A stretch of 64,000 nt of DNA from Ridgeia piscesae (taxonomy: Eukaryota > Annelida > Polychaeta > Sabellida > Siboglinidae): NCBI GenBank assembly GCA_025642075.2, contig JAODUO010000885.1:106001-170000 (forward strand). The letters run 5' to 3'. The notes below the pieces were generated by a model. That model ran no database searches, was not told the DNA's origin, and worked only from the letters and a program-made list of their open reading frames with translations. The position numbers and the translations under genes were made by a program. Below, piece after piece: positions 1 through 58,499 of the stretch (positions within the stretch are counted from its first letter, which is position 1; each line of letters opens with the position of its first letter).

Positions 1-1292
1 GCAACAACATTCACCCTACTTTTGTGCATCATCCTATCAGGAGACATCCAACTAAATCCAGGCCCCATCTCCAAAGATACCGAAATCCTGACCACTAATC
101 ATGTTGACCCTACACGATCTAACAGCCTCATTGACAGAACAAACACAAATGACACATCCCAAACCTATGATCTAACCTTTGGACCGAACCCCCAAAATAC
201 TTCAACCCCTGAACGTAGCAAGAAAACCAAACGAAACACACTTAACGCAATCCTGATCAATACCAACAGCATCAAAAGTATCACCAAGACAACCCAATTA
301 AAAACAACCATCCAGTCAAATAATCCAGACATCATGTTCCTAGTTGAAACCAAAATAGACGAAAACTACCCTACCTACTCATTCCTTCCACCCAACTATA
401 ACGCCATCCGTAAAGACAGAAGCATCCATGGAGGTGGTGTCCTCATAGCCTTTCGAGATGACATTGTTGCCGAGCCACTAACCAACCTAAACTCAAACTG
501 TGAAATAGTGTGGACAAAAGTTCATTTTACAAGAAATAAATCCATTTACTTTGCCAGCTACTACCGACCCCCAATGACCATCTCCAATCACTTGAAGCCC
601 TGCACGAATCTCTGACAAAACTATATAGAACACAGAAAACCCCACCAAATGTAGTCATAGCAGGAGACTTCAACCTTCCCGATATCAACTGGAGTAAACA
701 GCAAATCACTAACAACAGAACAGCCAGCAAACACAATAAACTTCTTGAAATCATTAATGAATTTGGCCTGCAAAACATGATGAACAATCCCACACGAATT
801 GACTGTGGCAATATCCTTGACCTTATACTCACCTCAAACCCATCAATAATCGTAAATACTCACACCACCCCTGGAATGAGTGACCACGAAGCTGTGACCT
901 TTAATGTAAACCTAAACCCTGTCCGTAACAGAAAACCACCACACAAAATCTTCCAATATAAATCTGCAAACTGGGATAAACTCAAGGATGATATAAATCA
1001 ACTAACATCAACATACTTCCACAGGAACCCAAACTCAAGAGACATAAATGAAAATTGGAACTTCTTCAGGAATAATCTTACTTCGTTAGTTGACCGCAAT
1101 ATTCCTAGCCGAAACACCAAAGCCAAAGCGCACCTCCCCTGGATTACACGTGAAATAATAAGAATGCAAAGAAAACGCAACAAAAGCCACAAAAAGCAAA
1201 ACAAACTGGACGAAACAGTGACTGGGAAAAGTTTAGGCAACTCCGAAGACAAGCCAGCAAAGCTGCAGCCAAATCCTACTCAGACTACCTAA
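1..1292 (+). pseudogene. Retrotransposon ORF2 N-terminal part: 2A-like peptide and endonuclease (frameshifted)
   Basis: This is the endonuclease (EEP-fold, apurinic-type) that nicks target DNA to prime reverse transcription. Visible landmarks are INTNSI near the start, FLVETKID (catalytic Glu block), YYRPP, the AGDFNLPDINW block (about 657-690) and the SDHEAV block near 880, which holds the catalytic Asp-His pair. The first part (to about 590) and the rest lie in different frames, so a 1-2 nt indel near 575-600 breaks the ORF. A second shift near 1210 moves into the frame of the reverse transcriptase. The start lies outside the window. Confidence 0.85.
40..66 (+). other. 2A-like ribosome-skipping motif (GDIQLNPGP)
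   Basis: The residues read GDIQLNPGP, preceded by a hydrophobic run (FTLLLCIILS). The 2A consensus is D(V/I)ExNPGP with a break between the final G and P. Here the usual Glu is Gln. 2A-like sequences at the N-terminus of non-LTR ORFs are known in marine invertebrates, where they act in ribosome skipping and as signal-like sequences. Activity of this Gln variant is untested. Confidence 0.75.
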
Positions 1293-1299
1293 ATAACCA

Positions 1300-2984
1300 C
1301 ATTGGAGAAAGTCTAAAAACAAACCCAAAACAATTCTGGTCATTCATGAAAGTAAACAAACGTGAATGCATTGGCATCCCTACTTTGCAAACAAATGGCC
1401 AAATAATCACAAATGATCGCGACAAGGCAAATACCCTTAACAACCATTTCAGCTCCGTATTCACCCAAGAAATCTACCCTATCCCCAAACTATCTCCATC
1501 CGTCTACTCCGATATCCCCTTCCTCGAAATTGGGATAGACGGAGTAGTCAAGCAACTGAAAAATATAAATCAAAATAAAGCTACAGGCCCAGATGAATTA
1601 CCTGCTAGGGTCCTCAAAGAGGCTGCAGCAGAAATAACCCCAATTATCACACACATTTTTCAGCAGTCATACAACACTTCCAAACTTCCAGATGACTGGC
1701 TCCAGGCACTAGTAACACCAATACACAAAAAGAGCCTCAAATCAGACCCTGCCAATTACAGACCCATTTCATTAACATGCATCCTCTGCAAAGTGATGGA
1801 GCACATTATCCTTAGCAACATGTGGAAACACTTACACAAACACAACATCCTCCTCCACTTTCAACATGGTTTCCAGTCAGGGCTGTCTTGTGAGTCCCAA
1901 CTCATCGAGACAGTCCATGACTGGATAACAGCTATGGATAACAAGTCACAGATAGATGCCATCCTGCTTGATTTCGCCAAAGCCTTTGACAAAGTCCCTC
2001 ATAAACGCCTCCTATCAAAATTAGCCTTCTATGGAATAACTGGAAACACAAAAAACTGGATAAAATCATTTCTTTCGCACCGAAAACAGAGAGTTTCAGT
2101 CAATGGCGCCCTGTCGGATAATACATGTGTTACATCTGGAGTACCACAGGGCTCAGTCCTAGGACCAGTTCTTTTTCTGCTATACATAAATGACATAAAC
2201 AACAACATTCAATCTCCAATACGGCTCTTTGCTGATGACAGCATCATCTATCGCATAATCAAATCTGAAACAGATCCTCCAATCTGACCTGATCCAACTA
2301 CAAACATGGTCCAACAAATGGCAAATGGAGTTTAACATCCCCAAATGTGTGCACCTCCCAATAACAAACAAAACCAAACCCAGACTACATTCGTATTCCC
2401 TCTGTGGTGTGCCACTCTCCACAGTCTCCAGCCACCCATATCTTGGAATAAAATTAGATACTAAACTAACCTGGGCGAATCACATCACTGACATAGCTTC
2501 CAAATCATCAAAAGTTTTAGGTATGATCAAACGAACCCTCGGACCATGCAAACCTAATGTAAAAGAAACGGCCTATAACATGCTAGTCCGACCAAAACTT
2601 GAATATGCCTCTCCTATATGGAATCCACACACCACTACCCAAATTAAACATCTTGAAAAGGTACAGCACTGTGCAGCCAGATTTGTCAAAAACTACCATC
2701 GACGCCAAACAGCCACAACAGACCTAATAGCCACCCTTGGATGGCCCACTCTTGAGCGACGCAGGATTATCAAACAAGCAATGACATTTTACAAAATTTT
2801 AAATAACATAATCAACATCACACCACCACCGGGCCTACTAAAACCATCAAAAAACTGTGGCCATTACATCGCCACCAGGTGCCGCATCAACACTGCAGTG
2901 TTCTCCTTTTACCCCCGTGCAATTCGCATCTGGAACATGATCCCACCACACATTACTGCAATAGAAAATCCCATAGCTTTTTAA
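1300..2984 (+). pseudogene. Retrotransposon ORF2 C-terminal part: reverse transcriptase (frameshifted)
   Basis: This is an RNA-dependent DNA polymerase of the non-LTR type. Motifs in order: NKATGPDELPARVLKE, YRPISLTCILCKVME, DFAKAFDKVPH, GVPQGSVLGPVLFLLYIND and the catalytic FADDS at 2228-2242. It is followed by a frameshift near 2270 and the C-terminal part with SHPYLGIKLD and a thumb-like region with RPKLEYASPIWNP. The last stop is at 2982-2984. Frame changes make a full-length product impossible from this copy as written. The 3' UTR follows directly. Confidence 0.9.
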
Positions 2985-3184
2985 GCAGCAATAATGAACC
3001 TCCCCTTCCCAACACCCAATCACCTAAATTGCCTGTAAAACAAACAAACAAGTTATAACAAACAAACAAACAAACAAACATACATACAACCAAACGCATG
3101 CGCACAAGAAGCACTACAAACTCCTGCGTTAGCCCAAGTTTGGGCTGTTTGGAGTAAACAACCTGAGACCTGAGATGTGAACAC

Positions 3185-49760
<46,576 letters not shown>

Positions 49761-50004
49761 ACTACACTACTGAGCACCCTGGGTGTGACACTACACACCA
49801 GGCAGGTTGACAGAAGGCTCCTTGAGCCGTTGGACGCTGACGACAACGTCACTGAGGCTGGCTGTGTCATGACACATGCTGCCTTGTTCCCTGTCATCCA
49901 CTCTGTCATTGAGGTGTGTCACAGTTGGCCATGCTCCTTGTGATATCAACACTTGTCACAGCACGTGTTGTTGGTGGCCGTGCAGATAGAATGAAGCACA
50001 AGGC

Positions 50005-50480
50005 ACTTGTGACAGTCAATTGCATGCACCTGTGACAGTAGACTGCATTCACATGTGACAATAGACTGCATGCACCTGTGACAGTCAATTGCATGCACCC
50101 GTGACAGTCAATTCAATGCACCTGTGACAGTCGACTGCATGCATCTGTGACAGTCAATTGAATGCACCTGTGACAGTTGACTGCATGTACCTGTGACAGT
50201 CAATTGAATGCACCTGTGACAGTCGACTGCATGTACCTGTGACAGTCAATTGAATGTACCTGTGACAGTCGACTGCATGTACCTGTGACAGTCAATTGAA
50301 TGCACCTGTGACAGTCGACTGCATGCACCTGTGACAGTCAATTGAATGTACCTGTGACAGTCGACTGCATGTACCTGTGACAGTCAATTGAATGCACCTG
50401 TGACAGTCGACTGCATGCACCTGTGACAGTCAATTGAATGTACCTGTGACAGTCGACTGCATGCACCTGTGACAGTAGAA
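50005..50480 (+). repeat. 23-bp array in the SMG1 3' UTR
   Basis: The unit GCACCTGTGACAGTCAATTG alternates with GCACCTGTGACAGTCGACTG, about 20 copies. The AATTGAA and GACTGCA forms alternate for much of the array, giving a 46-bp higher-order period. Confidence 0.9.
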
Positions 50481-50683
50481 TGCTATTGACTTGGAGCATG
50501 TCAGCAAACGAACTGAGAAGAAATCAACGAAAAGAATCGTTGGATGTGACCACTTTTTGTCATATGAATCAGAAGTGGTAAATGTATAATTTTAGCAAAA
50601 TGCGTGTTGTGAAAGGGACTATGAAGTATGGATCAATTAAGTAAAGATATATGAAGTAATCACTGTTTCATGTAGTGGATGGA

Positions 50684-50730
50684 AATAAACACAATGTCAC
50701 ATGACATGTCGTTGTATTTTTCAAAATAAA
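50684..50730 (+). promoter_or_regulatory. Two polyadenylation signals (AATAAA)
   Basis: AATAAA occurs at 50684-50689 and 50725-50730, about 1 kb after the SMG1 stop, the first such hexamers seen in this position. The second is followed within 20 bases by GTTCTAGTTGTGC. Confidence 0.6.
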
Positions 50731-50774
50731 GAAAGCACGTTCTAGTTGTGCTAGGATACGTTTTAGTAACGTCT

Positions 50775-53700
50775 TAATCTGCCTAGTACAAGTTGTCAGG
50801 TGACTTGACAACTTACTAGGACAAGTTGTCAGGTGACTTGACAACTTACTAGGACAAGTTGTTAGATGGCGTGATAACTTACTAGGACAAGTTGTTAGGT
50901 GACTTAATAACTTACTAGGACAAGTTGTTAGGTGACGTTGACAACTTACTAGGACAAGTTGTTAGGTGACGTTGATAACTTACTAGGACAAGTTGTTAGG
51001 TGACGTTTATAACTTACTAGGACAAGTTGTTAGGTGACGTTGATAACTTACTAGGACAAGTTGTTAGGTGACTTGACAACTTACTAGGACAAGTTGTTAG
51101 GTGACGTGATAACTTACTAGGACAAGTTGTTAGGTTACTTGATAACTTACTAGGACAAGTTGTTAGGTGGCGTGATAACTTACTAGGACAAGTTGTTAGG
51201 TGAGCTTGATAACTTACTAGGACAAGTTGTTAGGTGACTTGATAACTTACTAGGACAAGTTGTTAGGTGACTTGATAACTTACTAGGACAAGTTGTTAGG
51301 TGACTTGATAACTTACTAGGACAAGTTGTCAGGTGACTTGATAACTTACTAGGACAAGTTGTTAGGTGACTTGATAACTTACTAGGACAAGTTGTTAGGT
51401 GACTTGACAACTTACTAGGACAAGTTGTTAGGTGGCGTGATAACTTACTAGGACAAGTTGTTAGGTGACTTGATAACTTACTAGGACAAGTTGTTAGGTG
51501 CTGATAACTTACTAGGACAAGTTGTCGGGTGCGTGATAACTTACTAGGAAAATGTTGTTAGGTGACTTGATAACTTACTAGGACAAGTTGTTAGGTGACT
51601 TGATAACTTACTAGGACAAGTTGTTAGGTGACTTAATAACTTACTAGGACAAGTTGTTAGGTGACGTGATAACTTACTAGGACAAGTTGTTAGGTGACTT
51701 GATAACTTACTAGGACAAGTTGTTAGGTGTCGTGATAACTTACTAGGACATGTTGTTAGGTGATTTGATAACTTACTAGGACAAGTTGTTAGGTGCGTGA
51801 TAACTTACTAGGACAGTTGTTAGGTGACTTGATAACTTACTAGGACAAGTTGTTAGGTGGCTTGATAACTTACTAGGACAAGTTGTTAGGTGACTTGATA
51901 ACTTACTAGGACAAGTTGTTATGGTGTGATAACTTACTAGGACAAGTTGTTAGGTGACTTGATAACTTACTAGGACAAGTTGTTAGGTGACGTGATAACT
52001 TACTAGGACAAGTTGTTAGATGGTGTGATAACTTACTAGGACAAGTTGTTATGGTGTGATAACTTACTAGGACAAGTTGTTAGGTGGCTTGATAACTTAC
52101 TAGGAAAATGTTGTTAGGTGATTTGATAACTTACTAGGACAAGTTGTTAGGTGACTTGATAACTTACTAGGAAAATGTTGTTTGGTGACTTGATAACTTA
52201 CTAGGACAAGTTGTTAGGTGACTTGATAACTTACTAGGACAAGTTGTTTGGTGCTTGATAACTTACTAGGACAAGTTGTTAGGTGACTTGATAACTTACT
52301 AGGACAAGTTGTTAGGTGACTTGATAACTTACTAGGAAAAGTTGTTAGGTGACTTGATAACTTACTAGGACAAGTTGTTAGGTGACTTGATAACTTACTA
52401 GGACAAGTTGTTAGGTGACTTGATAACTTAGGACAAGTTGTTTGGTTGATAACTTACTAGGACAAGTTGTTAGTGCTGTGATAACTTACTAGGACATGTT
52501 GTTAGGTGACTTGATAACTTACTAGGACAAGTTGTAGGTGACGTGATAACTTACTAGGACAAGTTGTTAGGTGACTGATAACTTACTAGGACAAGTTGTT
52601 AGATGAGTAACTTACTAGGACAAGTTGTTAGGTGACTTGATAACTTACTAGGACAAGTTGTTGGGTGATTGATAACTTACTAGGACAAGTGTTGGGGTGG
52701 CGTGATAAAACTTACTAGGACAAGTTGTTAGGTGACGTGATAACTTACTAGGACAAGTTGTTAGGTGACTTGATAACTTACTAGGACAAGTTGTTAGGTG
52801 GCGTGATAACTTACTAGGAAAATGTTTGTTAGGACAGGTTTTGGGGGTTAACTTACTAGGACAAGTTGTCAGGTGACTTGATAACTTACTAGGACAAGTT
52901 GTTAGGTGACGTGATAACTTACTAGGACAAGTTGTTAGGTGCTTGATAACTTACTAGGACATGTTGTTAGGTGACTTGATAACTTACTAGGACAAGTTGT
53001 CAGGTGACGTGATAACTTACTAGGACAAGTTGTTTGGTGCGTGATAACTTACTAGGACAAGTTGTTAGATGGTGTGATAACTTACTAGGACAAGTTGTTA
53101 GGTGACGTGATAACTTACTAGGACAAGTTGTTAGGTGACTTGATAACTTACTAGGACAAGTTGTTAGGTGCGTTGATAACTTACTAGGACAAGTTGTTAG
53201 GTGACTTGATAACTTACTAGGACAAGTTGTCAGGTGACTTGATAACTTACTAGGACAAGTTGTTAGGTGACTTGATAACTTACTAGGACAAGTTGTTAGG
53301 TGACGTGATAACTTACTAGGACAAGTTGTTAGGTGGTGTGATAACTTACTAGGACAAGTTGTTAGGTGACGTGATAACTTACTAGGACAAGTTGTTAGAT
53401 GGTGTGATAACTTACTAGGACAAGTTGTTAGGTGGCGTGATAACTTACTAGGACAAGTTGTTAGGTGGTGTGATAACTTACTAGGACATGTTGTTAGGTG
53501 ATTTGATAACTTACTAGGACATGTTGTTAGGTGATTTGATAACTTACTAGGACAAGTTGTTAGGTGGCGTGATAACTTACTAGGACATGTTGTTAGGTGA
53601 TTTGATAACTTACTAGGACAAGTTGTTTGGTGACTTGATAACTTACTAGGACAAGTTGTTAGATGGCATGATAACTTACTAGGACAAGTTGTTAGATGGT

Positions 53701-55690
53701 GTGATAACTTACTAGGACAAGTTGTCAGGTGACTTGATAACTTACTAGGACAAGTTGTTAGGTGACTTGATAACTTACTAGGACAAGTTGTTAGGTGGGT
53801 GATAACTTACTAGGACAAGTTGTTTGGTGACTTGATAACTTACTAGGACAAGTTGTTTGGTGGTGTGATAACTTACTAGGACAAGTTGTTAGGTGGTGTG
53901 ATAACTTACTAGGACAAGTTGTTAGGTGGCGTGATAACTTACTAGGACAAGTTGTTAGGTGACTTGATAACTTACTAGGACAAGTTGTTAGGTGACTTGA
54001 TAACTTACTAGGACAAGTTGTTAGGTGACTTGATAACTTACTAGGACAAGTTGTTAGGTGACTTGATAACTTACTAGGACAAGTTGTTAGGTGCTTGATA
54101 ACTTACTAGGACAAGTTGTTAGGTGACTTGATAACTTACTAGGACAAGTTGTTTGGTGCGTGATAACTTACTAGGACAAGTTGTTTGGTGCGTGATAACT
54201 TACTAGGACAAGTTGTTAGGTGCGTGATAACTTACTAGGACAAGTTGTTAGGTGACTTGATAACTTACTAGGACAAGTTGTTAGGTGGCGTGATAACTTA
54301 CTAGGACAAGTTGTTAGGTGGCGTGATAACTTACTAGGACAAGTTGTTAGGTGGCGTGATAACTTACTAGGACAAGTTGTTAGGTGACTTGATAACTTAC
54401 TAGGACAAGTTGTCAGGTGGCGTGATAACTTACTAGGACAAGTTGTTTGGTGCGTGATAACTTACTAGGACAAGTTGTTAGATGGTGTGATAACTTACTA
54501 GGACAAGTTGTTTGGTGGCTTGATAACTTACTAGGACATGTTGTTAGGTGATTGTTAACTTACTAGGACAAGTTGTCAGGTGACTTGATAACTTACTAGG
54601 ACAAGTTGTTAGGTGACGTGATAACTTACTAGGACAAGTTGTTAGATGGTGTGATAACTTACTAGGACAAGTTGTTAGATGGTGTGATAACTTACTAGGA
54701 CAAGTTGTTTGGTGGCGTGATAACTTACTAGGACAAGTTGTTTGGTGCGTGATAACTTACTAGGACAAGTTGTTAGGTGACTTGATAACTTACTAGGACA
54801 AGTTGTTAGGTGGCGTGAGAACTTACTAGGACAAGTTGTTAGGTGGCGTGATAACTTACTAGGACAAGTTGTTAGGTGGCGTGATAACTTACTAGGACAA
54901 GTTGTTTGGTGCGTGATAACTTACTAGGACAAGTTGTTTGGTGCGTGATAACTTACTAGGACAAGTTGTTTGGTGCGTGATAACTTACTAGGACAAGTTG
55001 TTAGGTGACTTGATAACTTACTAGGACAAGTTGTTAGGTGACGTGATAACTTACTAGGACAAGTTGTTAGGTGGTGTGATAACTTACTAGGACAAGTTGT
55101 TAGGTGACTTGATAACTTACTAGGACAAGTTGTTAGGTGACTTGATAACTTACTAGGACAAGTTGTTAGGTGACGTGATAACTTACTAGGACAAGTTGTT
55201 TGGTGCTTGATAACTTACTAGGACAAGTTGTTAGATGGTGTGATAACTTACTAGGACAAGTTGTTAGGTGACTTGATAACTTACTAGGACATGTTGTTAG
55301 GTGACTTGATAACTTACTAGGACAAGTTGTTAGGTGCTTGATAACTTACTAGGACAAGTTGTTAGGTGACTTGATAACTTACTAGGACAAGTTGTTAGAT
55401 GGTGTGATAACTTACTAGGACAAGTTGTTAGGTGGCGTGATAACTTACTAGGACAAGTTGTTTGGTGCGTGATAACTTACTAGGACAAGTTGTTTGGTGA
55501 TTGATAACTTACTAGGACAAGTTGTTAGGTGGCGTGATAACTTACTAGGACAAGTTGTTAGATGGTGTGATAATTTACTAGGACAAGTTGTTAGGTGGCG
55601 TGATAACTTACTAGGACAAGTTGTTTGGTGCGTGATAACTTACTAGGACAAGTTGTTTGGTGCGTGATAACTTACTAGGACAAGTTGCCT
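50775..55690 (+). repeat. 33-bp satellite, about 150 copies, downstream of SMG1
   Basis: The unit is TTACTAGGACAAGTTGTTAG plus GTGACTTGATAAC. The core TAACTTACTAGGACAAGTTG is highly constant; the GTGACTTGA part varies (GTGGCGTGA, ATGGTGTGA, GTGCGTGA) with many 1-4 bp deletions. It is the longest array in the window. Confidence 0.97.
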
Positions 55691-56890
55691 GCGACAAGTT
55701 GACTTGATAGCTTCCTGCGCTAACTTGTCAGGTGATGAGATAACTTACTAGGACAAATTGTCAGGTGAGGTGATAACAGACTGTTCTGGCATATAGGGGC
55801 AGTTGTAATCACAACATATTGTAAGTAATTCAACTTGCGTCTTCTACCTTTCGGAAGCTCTACAGTGGGTGCATTACTATGGAGCAGTTGCACACGTGGC
55901 ACAGGAATATGTCTTAACAAATCTATTGTCTCTTTAAGTCACACCTTCAGTAGTTTCTCTTCCCGCTATGTCGGCCAGTCCTGTTATTCCCCGGGACTTG
56001 ACACATGTGAACAAATCAGCTGTATCCAAAGACAGCACTGGTGTGTCAATTAAGGATCCTATATAGCGTTTCGTGTCTTGGTTCGCCTAGCTTTCTAAAA
56101 GTCAAACGGATCCAGTTTTTAAAGGAAATTCGCACTTCAAGCAGGTGGGCAATCGGATGATTACGGGTTTCAGATGATAATTTGTGTATCATTCCTGTGC
56201 AAACATGGCAACACGTTGGTATTACTTGTGCGCCGGGTAATTGGCGTTGGCGCGATCGATAGGGCGGCTGCGTCGTCTGTCCCAGTAATGAACCAACGAC
56301 ACGTGTGGAATTCTAAGGCGTTGCGTCGACGCGTTTGTGACATTTGCTTCACAATTACACGGGTGATTTGCGCGGCAGATAGAAGCGTCATTGCTAGAAT
56401 GACATAGCTGCACTTAATCACGGCTGCGACACAACAGTAATGGCGCCGTTTAGGCAGGGACACGTCTGTAGCGTATGAGGCGCTATTACATCGGCTTCTG
56501 CGAGCGCGGCGGTTCGGGTAATATGTTTTGTCTGATATTCGACCGGCGTTGCTGTTTCATTTGCAGATCAATAAAGCTACCGTTTTGTGACCGCGTGACG
56601 CTAATTTTGCGTCTTTAGTGTTTGTCTGATGATATCAGGCTTCATCGCAGCATTGGTTGTCGGTATTAAAGTGGCTGAGATTTTACGTATGTATCTGCAT
56701 GTGCGTATATATACCGTGTGTGGTTTGTGTGATTCTATTTGGAATAATTTTATAAAGGCGTTGGAGTATGTAATTGGTTTAATCGGGAAAATTCTATCAA
56801 TTTTTGCTTACTATAAAGAGGATATCTTCCATGTTTTTTTTTTGGAAACAGTATTTTTAATGTCCCACGACACGGCAATTATAGACCCGT
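55691..56890. other. Mostly unique intergenic DNA
   Basis: CpG-containing unique sequence. A 115-codon ORF (56629-56976) has a hydrophobic start but no recognisable family, and I do not call it a gene. Confidence 0.5.
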
Positions 56891-57205
56891 CATCTGATTC
56901 CCGGACCTCAAAGCCCCGAAAACCGAGGAGCTCATCGTCCATTTCAGGAGAGATCCCACCTCACTCAAATATCTAGCGAGACAGTAAAATGTGACTGAAT
57001 ACAAGTACCTAGAACAATGATTGACTCGTAACTTACTTTCAACGCAAAGAGGAGGTATAGACGGGGGAAGTCAGATATCTTTGGAACCCGACCACCCCCT
57101 AAATCGTTGTTACAATGTGATATATCTCGCCGTCGCTTTCAGCCGCCTCAGCTGAGACTCGGCCGCTCTCGACACTGCTTTATCCCTTCCTGTATCCGTC
57201 TCCCA
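56890..57205 (+). pseudogene. Possible relic of a non-LTR reverse transcriptase C-terminus
   Basis: In one frame 56909-56974 reads LKAPKTEELIVHFRRDPTSL, like the K-T-EL-VDFRR block after the catalytic motif in some fish and invertebrate elements. It is followed by VTEYKYLEQ, similar to YKYLG. Further on, RRRFQPPQLRLGRSRHCFIP and SCIRL resemble the usual end of such proteins. The middle is deleted and there are stops. Confidence 0.4.
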
Positions 57206-57272
57206 AAGGAATGATCTGCCTCATCTCTCCATATGCAATACCGCTGAAATTAATATATATATATATATATAT

Positions 57273-57306
<34 letters not shown>

Positions 57307-58495
57307 AAACATACATGTAATATCGCACATCCCGTTGCTATGCAACAATGTGTTGAACCTCCTTTCAATATGCAACACCGCGAGCTTTGGCTGTTACTGG
57401 AGCAAAAACTTTATTAATTTCGCAAGCAGCGACGACCGGATCAGACGCCACCTCGCGGTGTAGGTCACGTCCGGCACCAACAGAGACGACGTGACTATTT
57501 TTTGTATACTGTTCATGTCCGTCAACGAACATTATCGTCACCATCATCACCAGCCATTATTACAAATGTTCCAGTGTGCCTGTCGTTGGCCACCCGGCGC
57601 ATGTGTTTTGACTGTCGATAGACTGGCAATGACATTAATCACGGACCTCTCGCTTGTCGTCGGAGCCTCGCGTTCCGGCGGAAATTTCGATGGTTGTTGT
57701 CTGGTGGAGCGGATGCTTCCCAGTCGAAGTTGGCGGACATTTTGTGGCCATGCGTTCCGTGCACGGCCGGCAGTGCCGCTGACGACGACGGACACTTAAC
57801 GCGACGTTCATCGGTCAGAGGACGTGTCTAGACGATGTCTTCTTCTCGGGTTGAAGTGCATAACCCCACTTTGGAGCACTGTCGCACTGATTGCGACTAG
57901 ATGCAAAGTGGACGACGTTGATGATTGAATGTACAACGGGAATGTGGTGCAGGTTAAACTTAATTATTTAAATTAATAATACAAATCTGGTTTTGTTATC
58001 TTTCTGCACTCTCATTGCTATGATAGGTAAAAAAGGACAAAAGTGTGTACACAGTGTGCCTAAATAGTGTGGCAGGATGAAGGAAAGTGTCGGAGGTATG
58101 TTAATTAGGTGTTGTGATATACGGTACATCATGGTTTGTTTGGTACTCCGTTGCTGGAGGGATTTCCAGCTAAGAACTTGGATCGTTGCAATGGGACTAC
58201 TGGTGGTCTTGTAGTATCCAGTTACTAATCTTGCATAGATTTCACTATGTTTAATAATACAACGAACCTCCTGTCGATAACCTAACTACACATATTTCAT
58301 TTTGTTTAACGGAACAAGACAACCCTTCTTCACTCCTTCTACTTCATCTCACTAGATTTTAGTAAACCGTGCAGTGAGCGTATGACTTCAGGAAAAGCTA
58401 GACATGGTTCCACCCTGATTAGAAAATTAGAACTTCATAACTAGAACTACAGGGAATGTAGTCCAGTCGGCCTGAACTGCTGAAAACGCCACCTG
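57206..58495. other. Unique intergenic DNA with a short (TA)n tract
   Basis: A TA dinucleotide run lies at 57250-57303. ORFs near 57491-57799 on both strands have no recognisable domain. Nothing else is supported. Confidence 0.5.
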
Positions 58496-58499
58496 CGTA

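Larger units (their letters stand above)
1..3095 (+). mobile_element. CR1-like non-LTR retrotransposon with 2A-like N-terminus, 5' cut by window edge
   Basis: The sequence encodes, in order, a 2A-like peptide, an apurinic-type endonuclease and a reverse transcriptase, the layout of ORF2 in CR1/L2-type elements of the Jockey superfamily. After the last coding segment (to 2984) comes a short 3' UTR ending in tandem AAAC-type repeats (about 3040-3085). Short simple-repeat tails rather than poly(A) are usual for CR1/L2 elements. The coding frame is broken about three times (near 590, 1210 and 2270), so the copy is probably dead unless these are consensus errors. It lies upstream of the first visible SMG1 exon in the same orientation, presumably inside an SMG1 intron. 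Clade assignment below the superfamily is inference. Confidence 0.9.

Noticed and set aside
50775..55690. Centromeric or telomeric satellite
   Set aside because: The array lies about 1 kb past a normal gene and has no telomere motif; a centromeric role has no support in the sequence.
56629..56976. ORF of 115 codons with a hydrophobic N-terminus
   Set aside because: No family is recognised and its C-terminal part overlaps, in another frame, the probable reverse-transcriptase relic.
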